Below are positions 7,943-15,422 of a DNA stretch of 15,889 nt, piece after piece. Where the stretch lies: positions 21,492 through 37,380 of the forward strand of contig DLOO01000003.1 in the NCBI GenBank assembly GCA_002479645.1. Reading direction: 5' to 3'. The translations under genes were made by a program, and so were the position numbers. This DNA is from Lachnoclostridium sp. UBA7482 (GTDB lineage Bacteria > Bacillota > Clostridia > Lachnospirales > Lachnospiraceae). The notes beneath the pieces are model-generated. The model ran no database searches, was not told the DNA's origin, and was given only the letters and a program-made list of their open reading frames with translations. Positions within the stretch are counted from its first letter, which is position 1. Every line of letters begins with the position of its first letter.

Positions 7943-9658
7943 TTACTTCTCTTCTGCATCCATTCTCTTTCTTGTTACAAGAAGAACAACCGCACCAAGA
8001 ACAAGAATGCCGCCTACTACGTAGAAAATGGTCGTACCGATACCACCGGTAGACGGAAGTTCAGCGCCTTTGTTATTCTCTACAGTGAAGGACATCTTGA
8101 AATCACTAACCGTTACAGGAACATCGATGGTACCCTCCTCGGCGGTTGCAGTCCACTTGCAGGTAGTAAGAGTAGGTTCGCCATCCTCAAGACCGATCGT
8201 CAAAGTAATCGGATTCTTAAGAAGGTTATAGCCTTCCGGAGCAATCAGCTCGGTGATGGTGTAGGTACCTACGCCAAGACCCTTGAAAGAAATTACGCCG
8301 TCTGCATCAACATAAGCTTCCGCATTGATATCTTCAAGAACGGTATCCTTGTCAACCTTGTCAACCTTTGCATACTTATCGGTAGATGCATACTTGTCTG
8401 CATTGTCGGCATTAGGAGCAGTCTCGGTAAACGTACCGTCCTTCAACATATAGTAAGTACCGTCGTCAGCCTTTCGGAACATGGCTCCGTTGATGATGGA
8501 AGTCTTGTAGGAAGTACCGGAAATCGCAAACTTAGCACCCGTAAGCTTGTTCCCCTGTGCATCCACCTTAGTAAGCTCTACAGCAGCGGAATAGGTAATA
8601 ACCTTCTTCTCGGGAGTCTTTCCAATCGGGTCATCCGCACCGGGCTTGTTTGAATTCTCAGGATCTCCCTGAGACTCTTCATTCGGGTTGTTGGAGTAAA
8701 TAAGCTCCGCAATGTTCGGGTTACCGGTAATGGTAACGTCTGCATTTTCATTCAGAGTTGCAGAATAAGTAATCACAATCTGCTTACCGGCAAGTTCTGC
8801 ATACTGAATGAAATCATTGAAAATGATTTCGATAGAGGTTTCACCGGACGTTTCATCAACAGAAGACTCCACAGTGAAATCAACATCTTCGCTATAACCA
8901 TCGATGGTTATAGCAACATCGTCATTGAAGGTAAGACCTTTCGACATGGTATCGTTTACAACGAAGAAATACTTTGCATAACCGGTCATATTCGGAACCG
9001 CGGAAGTAAGTACATAAGGAATCTTGTCACCGATGCCCGCCGTATTTGCTACAACAGTGGAAGTAGCCTCAGTACCAATCTTCTTATCAAGAGTCGGAAT
9101 ATCGGACTTGGCTTCGATTGTCTGATTATGTACAAGCTGAAGAATATAACGGGTATAAGCGCCGTTCGGGTCTGCTCCTACGTTTGTATCCTTAATGAAA
9201 TAGTAACCTGCCGCAAGTCCGCTGATGGCACAAGGCTCACCATTTGTAGTGCTTGCCGTAGCAGTTGCCTCATCGGCAAGGAACTTGCCCACAAGTGCTG
9301 CAAACTGATCAATGTACTCGTCCTCAAAGCTATCACTGACAAGAACAGCGGCAACATCCTCTGCGGAAGTACAGCCTGCGAAAAGCTTAGCGTTGCTATC
9401 GCCGAATTCTTCCTGCGCAAGAGCAGAAAGCAGCTCCCCCCCCTTAACGCCGTCACCCCAGGTGATTTCGGTCATAACCTCACCCTTGGTAACCGTACCG
9501 GCAAAAATCTGGTATGCTGCATAAGTGTGGTCTGCTTTGTCATTCGGCTTTACCGTAATGGTAAGACCTTCTGCGGCAGAAGTAGTGGATGTGGCAAGCA
9601 CGGTTGCTGCCATCATCAGGCTCATGAAAATCGCAAGAAAGCTTTTTGTAATCCTCAT
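7943..9658 (-). CDS. Backbone (major) pilin with LPSTG sorting signal (571 aa)
   Basis: The repeating shaft subunit of the pilus. A signal peptide covers about 1-29. Domain 1 (about 32-186) is beta-rich. It is followed by PTLDKKIG (188-195), which lies at the N/M domain boundary where the shaft-forming pilin-motif Lys normally sits, so K192 or K193 is a candidate. Domain 2 (about 205-325) starts GDKIPYVLTSAVP and matches the D2 fimbrial isopeptide-forming family. Domain 3 (about 355-530) is a CnaB domain with candidate isopeptide K364 in VELTKVD and E470 in YTITELIAPEGY (the E-box). LPSTG is at 534-538, followed by a hydrophobic helix and TRKRM. A single base separates the upstream stop from this ATG, and AGGAGG lies within the last codons of the tip adhesin gene. 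Its size and domain order fit FimA/SpaD-like shaft pilins. Confidence 0.93.
   Translation of the reverse strand: MRITKSFLAIFMSLMMAATVLATSTTSAAEGLTITVKPNDKADHTYAAYQIFAGTVTKGEVMTEITWGDGVKGGELLSALAQEEFGDSNAKLFAGCTSAEDVAAVLVSDSFEDEYIDQFAALVGKFLADEATATASTTNGEPCAISGLAAGYYFIKDTNVGADPNGAYTRYILQLVHNQTIEAKSDIPTLDKKIGTEATSTVVANTAGIGDKIPYVLTSAVPNMTGYAKYFFVVNDTMSKGLTFNDDVAITIDGYSEDVDFTVESSVDETSGETSIEIIFNDFIQYAELAGKQIVITYSATLNENADVTITGNPNIAELIYSNNPNEESQGDPENSNKPGADDPIGKTPEKKVITYSAAVELTKVDAQGNKLTGAKFAISGTSYKTSIINGAMFRKADDGTYYMLKDGTFTETAPNADNADKYASTDKYAKVDKVDKDTVLEDINAEAYVDADGVISFKGLGVGTYTITELIAPEGYNLLKNPITLTIGLEDGEPTLTTCKWTATAEEGTIDVPVTVSDFKMSFTVENNKGAELPSTGGIGTTIFYVVGGILVLGAVVLLVTRKRMDAEEK
8810..8830. repeat. 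Inverted repeat, 8-bp arms with 5-nt loop, inside the backbone pilin gene
   Basis: GAAATCAT and ATGATTTC flank TGAAA. The repeat lies in the codons for EIIFNDF of domain 2, 60 bp from the longer palindrome at 8891-8914. On its own it could be due to chance in AT-rich coding sequence. Confidence 0.6.
8891..8914. repeat. Perfect 24-bp palindrome inside the backbone pilin gene
   Basis: The first 12 bases, GCTATAACCATC, are followed directly by their exact reverse complement. It encodes AITIDGYS of domain 2, so the gene stays open. Twelve matched pairs with no spacer are not expected by chance in a window of this size. It may be a protein-binding or nuclease site, a cruciform, or coincidence. 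Confidence 0.85.
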
Positions 9659-9659
9659 T

Positions 9660-12600
9660 TTATTCCCCTCCTAAATTAAATTTGTGTTTATCCGAAGTCC
9701 CTTGTACCTTTTGCGGAACCTTCTTTCGTTTGTTCCAAAGGGCTGCACCCCATGTTACCGTTGCTCCTGCAATCAACAGGATGCCGAACATTTGAACCGT
9801 GCCGCCTCCAATGCTGCCGGTGTGCGGCAATTCGTATGCGGCGAGTGTGTTCTTAACAACAATCGGGTTGTCTTCATCCGTCGCACTAACGCCGTCGTTG
9901 TTCTCGTAAGATACTTTATAGAAGGACATTTCCTCCGCGGTCATATCCTCCACAACATAATACTGATAAATCCGATGAGGAAGCTCATCCAGATTACCTG
10001 AGCTAAAGGCGGTCTTCCATTCATTTCCGGCATTTAACTCAAATGCCTTGTTGTAGGCGCCGTCTTCCGCCCAGTTTTCAACCGAGCCCGGAGTCTCAAT
10101 CTGCGGACTGCCGAAACTTACATCGTAGTGCAGCTTACCGCTTGTCTTCTCAACAGTAATGCTCTGGTTTGCCTCAGCTACGATAATATCATCAGCGAAG
10201 ACGTCCACAAACTCGGTAGCACCCGGTTCACTGATTGTCGTGAGAATATACAGATCCGCAGCTCCCTCCGGTATAGTGAAGGAAGTGTTTTTGATTTGCA
10301 TCCATTCCCCTTGCTGCATGGAGGTTGCCGACGCAATTTCCATCCAGCGTGTTTCTCCTGCTGCAGTCTTATAACGAAGCGTAAGGGAAAGTTCTACCGT
10401 ATCGGCATAACCTCCGACAGGGTTTGGCCGTTTCCACATTTCATAATCGCTGAAGCTGTATGTCTCACCGGGTATCAGGATGCCATCCACGGATTTCTCA
10501 AAGCATCGCCATGTTTCGGTACCGTTTTTCAGCTGGATACAACTCAGACCGGTACTGCCGTCTGCATTAAAGTTGGTAGAATAATTCGTATAATAGCAAT
10601 TATTCTTATCGCCCCGCAGCGGTCTCCAGGAATCAAAGTCCGAACCTCCGGTAGCGTAAATCTTAAACTTTGACGTATCTACCTGCGGACAGGTCAGAAC
10701 AACACTTGCTCCTTCCCGGATTTCCTGAATGGTAAGCGTATTACCGTCGATATAGGAGCTGCAGTTTTCCGCACTCTGTGCAGCCAGATTCGCTCCGAAG
10801 CTGTTAATCGGCACGGTAATTTTCTTATCATAGTAGCCGTATGCCGCATAGGTCGCCAGCGTAATTCCCGTTGTTTCTTCCTTAACCGTTACCAGAACCG
10901 GAAGAGGAACATCCTTATAGCGCCGTTTGAGGTTAATCCTGACAGATTCCGGAAGTGTAATTCCGTCCGGAACGTCCCAAACCTTCTGAACTCCTATTTC
11001 AACATCCGCCTTCTTTTCGTTTCGGATGTTCAGTATATACTGATTTCCCGTGATTACCGGGCTTTCGTATATCGGCACATACTGCGTCGAACCAATCTCT
11101 TCTACTCGGAAAGTATAGGTTGTGTCACCGATTTTGGTTAATACCTTTCCGAAGCTTTTCTGCCAGCCGTTGGACGCCGACAATTCAAATAAGGTGGAAC
11201 CATTTTCGTTCAGCGGTGTTTCTACTCCATCGGCAATCGAGTATACGCGGAACAGGATGCGATCCTTATCCCCGTGCACACCGTCACTCCATTCCTTCCT
11301 GACAATGAGTTCCTTGTAGTCATAATCACAGGTCTCATTTTCAAACTTCATATTTGAAGGAGTGAACACATATGGGTTGTTCTGCCCCTGTGTATGCGTA
11401 ATCGTATCAACGACAACACCATCAATCTTCACGGTTGTAACAAGGTACTGTGTCAGCTGCTGTCCGTCGCTGATGTTCAGCTGCTGATTGTAGAAGGTAT
11501 CGTCAAGTTCAACGTCAAACTCCAGAGTATGTACCTTAGTATCGTAGCGGATACCATTGTATTCGTAATTATTTTCGCCTGTTGCACCCGCCGGAATAAT
11601 TTCCTTTAACGTATACGTATACGTTCCCGGCGCATAGAAATACAGGTTGTCAAAGGTAATTTCACCGGAGGAATTATTCTTTACGGGATTTCCTACCCGG
11701 CTGCCTTCGCTGTCCAGCAATTCAAATTCAAATTCTCTGTTGACAAATGTGGAATTATCCAATGTCTTCAGAGCCTTAATCGTATAGCTTGCCGGCGGGT
11801 TGATAACCAGTTCCAGCTGTGTTGCTGTAATATTAAAGTCCAAACCCGAAGTATCTGGGCACTTGTTAAATGCATCAACAACACTCTTTTCCCCGAGTTC
11901 AAACACATAGTTGTTTAAGACAATCGTCTTGGTTCCGAGCGTGATTTTTTCTTTTCCCGACAGCTCCGGAACAAGATCTCCCTGAGCGTCAAAATGCTGC
12001 ATGCTTCGGATTTCCTTCGGCTCAAGGCTGAGGTCAACCGTGAATGTTGCAGACAGAACCGTGTTTCGGTCATACGCAGGAACACCGCAATCCTTCGATG
12101 TAAACTCAACCTGCGTAACCTGACCGCCCATTTCCGCAAGCGATTTCTCTCGATATTTGTCAGATGTATAGGTAACATCGCCGTTTGTTGTATGAACAAC
12201 ACCGGATTCTACTTTTGAAATAAACGAGGTATATTCGGTTACAATCAAATCATAACTTCCATCCTCATATTTTCTCGTAGTCGTGATAACAAACGAGCCG
12301 CCGTCGGAAACCTCGATATCCGCATGATCGCATGTGGCTACCAGTTTTTCTCCGGTAAAGATATAAAAATAATCCGGAGAAGCCGCCGGTCCCATCACAA
12401 CCCGGCAGTCCTTTTTGACGGAAGAAGCCTTTACCTTTACCGAGATACGATTCGTACCGTTGCCGTCCACATTGGCCTGCACAAGCGTGTGCCCATCAGC
12501 AATGAAGTCGTCCTCATGTTCTTTTTCTGCAGGCAGATAGGTCAGACTTCCGTCCCCATTCGTCCAAGTACCGGAATTATATCCCTCACAGGTGACAATT

Positions 12601-13343
12601 CCGTCGGATGCCTTCGTATAGTATACAAGCTCAACTTCGTCGCCGTCCTTACCAGCTGTCGGCGGGCGAAGCAAATACGGCATGGATCTGGTCAGACCGG
12701 GCTCTACAAAGAAGTTCTTTACGTAGTTATAATTTCCGTTTTCATCTTTGATAAAGTATGCGTCGCCGTAATGCTGCTCAATCACAATATAAATATAGGA
12801 CAGATTCAGGTACTCGCTAATGTAGTCCTTATGCCGCTCCCCAAGCTTTGTGTTTACGTAAATTACACCAAGTTCTCTGGTTGTTCCGTCCGGAAGCGTA
12901 ATCAAGTCCCCTTCTGTCGGTCCGACATCCACCGGCATCACTTCACCCGAAGCATCCTGTACAACCTTCTCAGTCACACCAAGACATTCCGCAGTATGAA
13001 TATGCTCGTCAATTTCGCAAATCATTTCCTTTTTATAGCAGGAGTCCGAATGCTCATGCAGAATGGTAACTGCTTCCGCTCCGTCCGCCAGCGACGGCAC
13101 TTCTTCGGGGTCGCCCTCGTTCAAACCGCAAATCAGATATTCCCGATAACAAGCTGCCATATGCTTGTGCTCTGTTTTACCGCACTCGGCATCATCCGTC
13201 ATGGAAATACCGACGCCTCGCAGCTGCCATACAACACCTCCCGCAACAATCACGGAAAGAACCATAATCACTGCAAGGAACTGCCGGCGGCGCTTATGAT
13301 TTCTGCGCCATTCTCCTAAAAACTGTTTGATATAGTCATTCAC
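9660..13343 (-). CDS. Large tip-type pilus adhesin with carbohydrate-binding-like module and LPHTG signal (1227 aa)
   Basis: The probable pilus tip protein. Start is GTG at 13343 with GAGGTG 7 nt upstream. A long basic N-terminus leads to a signal or anchor helix (about 21-40). Two Cys/His units follow at 54-72 and 96-120. Residues about 140-500 match no family I recognise. About 520-640 is an FctA/Spy0128-like isopeptide pilin domain (candidates K526 and E581). About 675-775 is a CnaB domain (K683, E748/E749). A second CnaB begins at VQKVW (K787) and appears to end with E1132 in YYVVED. Between its halves sit a beta-rich segment (about 815-895) and a CBM4/9/22-like jelly roll (about 900-1058) with FDSWRP, W945, W970 and the closing VFADDIIV (D1051-D1052). 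LPHTG is at 1172-1176, followed by a helix and a long basic tail. It is followed by the backbone pilin after a single base. Ligand unknown; a glycan is inferred. Confidence 0.9.
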   Translation of the reverse strand: MNDYIKQFLGEWRRNHKRRRQFLAVIMVLSVIVAGGVVWQLRGVGISMTDDAECGKTEHKHMAACYREYLICGLNEGDPEEVPSLADGAEAVTILHEHSDSCYKKEMICEIDEHIHTAECLGVTEKVVQDASGEVMPVDVGPTEGDLITLPDGTTRELGVIYVNTKLGERHKDYISEYLNLSYIYIVIEQHYGDAYFIKDENGNYNYVKNFFVEPGLTRSMPYLLRPPTAGKDGDEVELVYYTKASDGIVTCEGYNSGTWTNGDGSLTYLPAEKEHEDDFIADGHTLVQANVDGNGTNRISVKVKASSVKKDCRVVMGPAASPDYFYIFTGEKLVATCDHADIEVSDGGSFVITTTRKYEDGSYDLIVTEYTSFISKVESGVVHTTNGDVTYTSDKYREKSLAEMGGQVTQVEFTSKDCGVPAYDRNTVLSATFTVDLSLEPKEIRSMQHFDAQGDLVPELSGKEKITLGTKTIVLNNYVFELGEKSVVDAFNKCPDTSGLDFNITATQLELVINPPASYTIKALKTLDNSTFVNREFEFELLDSEGSRVGNPVKNNSSGEITFDNLYFYAPGTYTYTLKEIIPAGATGENNYEYNGIRYDTKVHTLEFDVELDDTFYNQQLNISDGQQLTQYLVTTVKIDGVVVDTITHTQGQNNPYVFTPSNMKFENETCDYDYKELIVRKEWSDGVHGDKDRILFRVYSIADGVETPLNENGSTLFELSASNGWQKSFGKVLTKIGDTTYTFRVEEIGSTQYVPIYESPVITGNQYILNIRNEKKADVEIGVQKVWDVPDGITLPESVRINLKRRYKDVPLPVLVTVKEETTGITLATYAAYGYYDKKITVPINSFGANLAAQSAENCSSYIDGNTLTIQEIREGASVVLTCPQVDTSKFKIYATGGSDFDSWRPLRGDKNNCYYTNYSTNFNADGSTGLSCIQLKNGTETWRCFEKSVDGILIPGETYSFSDYEMWKRPNPVGGYADTVELSLTLRYKTAAGETRWMEIASATSMQQGEWMQIKNTSFTIPEGAADLYILTTISEPGATEFVDVFADDIIVAEANQSITVEKTSGKLHYDVSFGSPQIETPGSVENWAEDGAYNKAFELNAGNEWKTAFSSGNLDELPHRIYQYYVVEDMTAEEMSFYKVSYENNDGVSATDEDNPIVVKNTLAAYELPHTGSIGGGTVQMFGILLIAGATVTWGAALWNKRKKVPQKVQGTSDKHKFNLGGE
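9667..9672 (-). promoter_or_regulatory. Ribosome binding site of the backbone pilin, embedded in the tip adhesin gene
   Basis: AGGAGG on the minus strand lies 8 nt before the backbone pilin ATG and inside the final codons (LGGE) of the adhesin. With a one-base gap between stop and start this is a strong, translationally coupled site. It suits the high output needed for a shaft subunit. Confidence 0.8.
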
Positions 13344-13389
13344 GCCGTCTCACCTCTTTTCTATCATGATGATATGTGTTTATCAATCA

Positions 13390-13404
13390 TAACCGTTTCG
13401 GTTA
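13390..13404 (-). other. Small hairpin in the leader of the tip adhesin
   Basis: TAACCG, a 3-nt loop and CGGTTA form a perfect 6-bp stem directly after the signal peptidase stop, in the 62-bp gap before the adhesin. No U-run follows it and no convincing promoter is visible in the gap. It may be a processing or attenuation element, or chance. Confidence 0.35.
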
Positions 13405-13405
13405 C

Positions 13406-13990
13406 TCACCTGTTTTCTTTCTTAAATAATGGCCATGCCTTAAACAGCACACGTCCAATCATCTGCTCGCGTTCAATACAACCAATCATGGAACTTCTGC
13501 TGTCAATGGAAGTCAAGCGGTGGTCTCCCAGCACAAAATACTTCCCGTCCGGTACCTGATATGGGAAATCAATATCGCATTCACCGTAATCCTTATCGCT
13601 CACATAAGGCTCGTCCAATAAAACATCGTTAACAAATACATTGCCTTCCTCGTCGATTGTAATATAATCTCCGGGAAGCCCGATAACCCGCTTCAGAAGC
13701 TTCTTATTCTGCCAGGAAATGCAGCATACATCGCCCCGGTTGTATTTGCCGGTTCTTATCAGAACGAGAATATCCCCATCATAAAGTGTCGGTTCCATAC
13801 TGTTTCCGGCAACCTGAATTACCGGCAGAAGTAATGTGGAAATCAATACTGCAATCGCGGCAACGACCAAAAGCACCGAAACGGTGCCAAGTAAAGTTTT
13901 TCGGAACCGGCTGCGATAAGCCTCGCGTTTGCGTTCCTCCCGAACCTGTTCGTCCGAGGGCATCGAAATCTGCCTTTTCTTTTTTCTCAT
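13406..13990 (-). CDS. Signal peptidase I dedicated to the pilus locus (194 aa)
   Basis: A type I signal peptidase of the Gram-positive SipS/LepB kind, which cleaves signal peptides outside the membrane using a Ser-Lys dyad. Seen: a basic cytoplasmic N-terminus (about 1-32), one membrane helix (about 33-56), S64 in AGNSMEPTL, K100 in LLKRVIGLPGD, and the conserved VLGDHRLTSIDSRS box. Length is normal for a Gram-positive enzyme with one N-terminal helix. Its ATG overlaps the coiled-coil gene stop as ATGA. Signal peptidase homologues occur in streptococcal and clostridial pilus loci, where they process pilin precursors or assist assembly (SipA-type). Both catalytic residues are present here, unlike some SipA proteins, so true peptidase activity is likely. 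Confidence 0.93.
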   Translation of the reverse strand: MRKKKRQISMPSDEQVREERKREAYRSRFRKTLLGTVSVLLVVAAIAVLISTLLLPVIQVAGNSMEPTLYDGDILVLIRTGKYNRGDVCCISWQNKKLLKRVIGLPGDYITIDEEGNVFVNDVLLDEPYVSDKDYGECDIDFPYQVPDGKYFVLGDHRLTSIDSRSSMIGCIEREQMIGRVLFKAWPLFKKENR

Positions 13991-14331
13991 TTTAATTCCT
14001 TCTCAAGGGCATTGGCAGATGCCATAACCTTTGCAGCCTGCTCATCTGCTTCCTTCAGTTTCTGTTGTGCTTCTTCGGCCATCTGCCTTCCGGCGGCATA
14101 TACAAATCGAAGATACTCATCGGCTGTTTCCTGCGCTTTTTCAAAAATGCCGCTAATCCCGGCTACCGCTTCCGCAATGGAACCGGCCTCGCGAATCTTC
14201 AAATCGCGGCTGGCAAGACGTACCTTTAACTCGTCAATCTCAGCCCGCATCTCGCGCTCTCTTTTTTGATATTCAAAAATAATGTCAAGCAATTCACTCC
14301 GATTCAGTCTTCGGAATTCTTTGTCTGTCAT
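13987..14331 (-). CDS. Small coiled-coil protein, first gene of the pilus operon (114 aa)
   Basis: A soluble, charged, mostly helical protein with no signal peptide. Residues 1-20 include RLNRSELLDIIFEYQ, followed by heptad-like helix (about 20-50), the segment REAGSIAEAVAGISGIFEKAQ (about 47-67), and a second long amphipathic helix to the end. I recall similar small proteins beginning with LSRxELLE and containing AGSIAEA near pilin, sortase or signal peptidase genes in Clostridia, sometimes loosely labelled DNA repair protein. I know of no demonstrated function. Its stop overlaps the signal peptidase start as ATGA, so the two are coupled. The ATG at 14331 has a GGGGGA ribosome binding site, and a strong promoter lies about 50 bp upstream. 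It may be a cytoplasmic scaffold that places pilus secretion at a site in the cell (a DivIVA-like idea, speculative). Confidence 0.85.
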   Translation of the reverse strand: MTDKEFRRLNRSELLDIIFEYQKREREMRAEIDELKVRLASRDLKIREAGSIAEAVAGISGIFEKAQETADEYLRFVYAAGRQMAEEAQQKLKEADEQAAKVMASANALEKELK

Positions 14332-14383
14332 GAAATCCCCCTGTTTCTACGCGAATAGACTGCACCAAAATCATTTTTCTACT

Positions 14384-14412
14384 ATTGTATCACTGTTATT
14401 TGTTTTTTTCAA
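14384..14412 (-). promoter_or_regulatory. Strong sigma-A promoter of the pilus operon
   Basis: The minus strand has TTGAAA (14412-14407), a 17-nt spacer and TACAAT (14389-14384) preceded by TGA, giving an extended -10. The spacer and upstream DNA are A-rich. The transcript would start near 14377, leaving a leader of about 45 nt before the coiled-coil gene. It is the best promoter match in the window and overlaps the last codon of the upstream remnant. Confidence 0.8.
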
Positions 14413-14777
14413 CCCTGTTTTTGTAATTTGTACCCCAAACTAAAACGGTTATAATTCGAACTCTTTCCGAAGTTTTCATCGGCAACCCACAAATGCTGAT
14501 ATTTAACATTTGGATTATCCGAAATAACTTTTTTCAGGAACTCTATCTGATGTCTATTCGCAAAACCTCCCAAGTACATCATAGCTAAATTCCTATCCTT
14601 CAATCTCTGAAAAGATGTCTTATTTTCAATCGTCATTACACTTTCAGCATTAACACTAATGTTTTTAATACTTTGAACATCGCCAGATGCTATAGCTATT
14701 CCACCTTGAAATTTTGATATATCCAAGGTATACTGCTTCCATTCAATTCTCCAATTACCTTTTATAAAATCCCCTAT
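14409..14777 (-). pseudogene. Remnant resembling the C-terminal TOPRIM part of a Wadjet JetD-type protein (DUF2220)
   Basis: An open frame of about 122 codons that follows an in-frame TGA at 14780-14778. Its only plausible start is a TTG at 14726 without a good ribosome binding site. The segment VMTIENKTSF and the following MYLGGFANRHQIEFLK look like the start of the DUF2220/JetD TOPRIM domain: the catalytic Glu in ENxTSF, then an LGG-type strand and helix. The DxD-GG motif expected after HLW is missing; the sequence reads WVADENFGK and ends in a short tail unlike the family. Complete JetD proteins are about three times longer and act as the DNA-cleaving part of the plasmid-defence complex JetABCD. 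No jetABC is in the window. The call rests on a few motifs and is moderate. Confidence 0.5.
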
Positions 14778-14865
14778 TCATACGCTAACATAGAAGCTAA
14801 GCTTTCCATCCACTTTGTAATATGAAGTATCTGCACCTAACAACTTCTCATTCGTTCAGTTCCTC

Positions 14866-15000
14866 CTAATCAAATATTACTTTCATAACTCCATTTTCCA
14901 TATCATCAATATTGTAAATCGTATCCATGACCTCGAATGTCTCTCTCAGATTACCTCTGGCACTCTTCCATCCAATTCCATCTGGTGACCCCCACGATTT
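14866..15000 (-). other. Orphan 44-codon reading frame, probably the 3' end of a lost gene
   Basis: The frame is open from 15000 to a TAG at 14868-14866. It overlaps the end of the DpnII-like frame out of phase. Its residues, for example NLRETFEVMDTIYNIDDMEN, look like real protein rather than shadow sequence. Only a short in-frame ATG (14928) is available and no family is recognised. GGAGG follows the stop, with an ATG that soon meets TAG. The rest of the gap to 14778 holds only short broken frames. Confidence 0.35.
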
Positions 15001-15419
15001 TTACGACCATTGGAATCTAATCCCGTTTCAATACCTAACGCATAATCCACAAGATTATTTACTAAATGATTCGCAATCATATCAAATAATCCCGTCTTAC
15101 GCATAAACACCTTGTACTGCTCCGCACTATAATTCATCTTCTTGAAATTATAAAGGAACGCTCCATCTTCATCTTGCGCATAGATTTCATATCCTCTAAC
15201 AGCAAGAAGCAACGGCACACATTGCAATGTTTCTGGATACTTTGACACTATTTTTTCAAAATCTTCTTCAATATTTTTTGAACCAATTAAGGAATTCAAA
15301 ATATTCAGTTCCACTTTATTCTCCTCTACATTTCTTACAACCTTTTCAAAATCTATGTAATAGTCGTAACTTGATATGCTTGGTCTGAACTTACTCAACC
15401 ATTCATCAAAATTTCTCAT
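14946..15419 (-). pseudogene. DpnII-family type II restriction endonuclease, truncated (157 aa)
   Basis: The N-terminal half of a DpnII-type (GATC-cutting) restriction enzyme. Family-like segments occur in order: FDEWLSKFRPSISSYDYY (4-21), LNILNSLIGSKNIEEDF (38-54), VPLLLAVRGYEIYA (68-81), FMRKTGLFDMI (105-115) and ETGLDSNGRKNRGGHQME (131-148). After HQME the protein changes to nine unrelated residues and stops. DpnII itself is 288 residues, so the C-terminal half, which should follow this motif as ENLVE or similar, is gone. The DNA beyond the break is open in another frame. ATG at 15419 has AAGGAG 9 nt upstream and lies 3 bp after the preceding stop, so it was the second gene of an operon. 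No GATC methyltransferase is visible here. The product is probably inactive. Confidence 0.8.
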
Positions 15420-15422
15420 TCA

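Noticed and set aside
11608..11625. Perfect 18-bp palindrome built on GTATAC repeats in the tip adhesin gene
   Set aside because: It follows from alternating Tyr and Thr codons (the TYTYT segment of the FctA-like domain), so coding repetition explains it.
12324..13319. Plus-strand open frame of 331 codons antisense to the adhesin
   Set aside because: It mirrors the codon pattern of the adhesin on the other strand, with no recognisable domain and no promoter or ribosome binding site.
14998..15002. Single-base frameshift in the A5 run as the sole cause of the DpnII truncation
   Set aside because: The frame through GRKNRGGHQME is the family frame and continues beyond the A run, so the break comes later, near 14,975.
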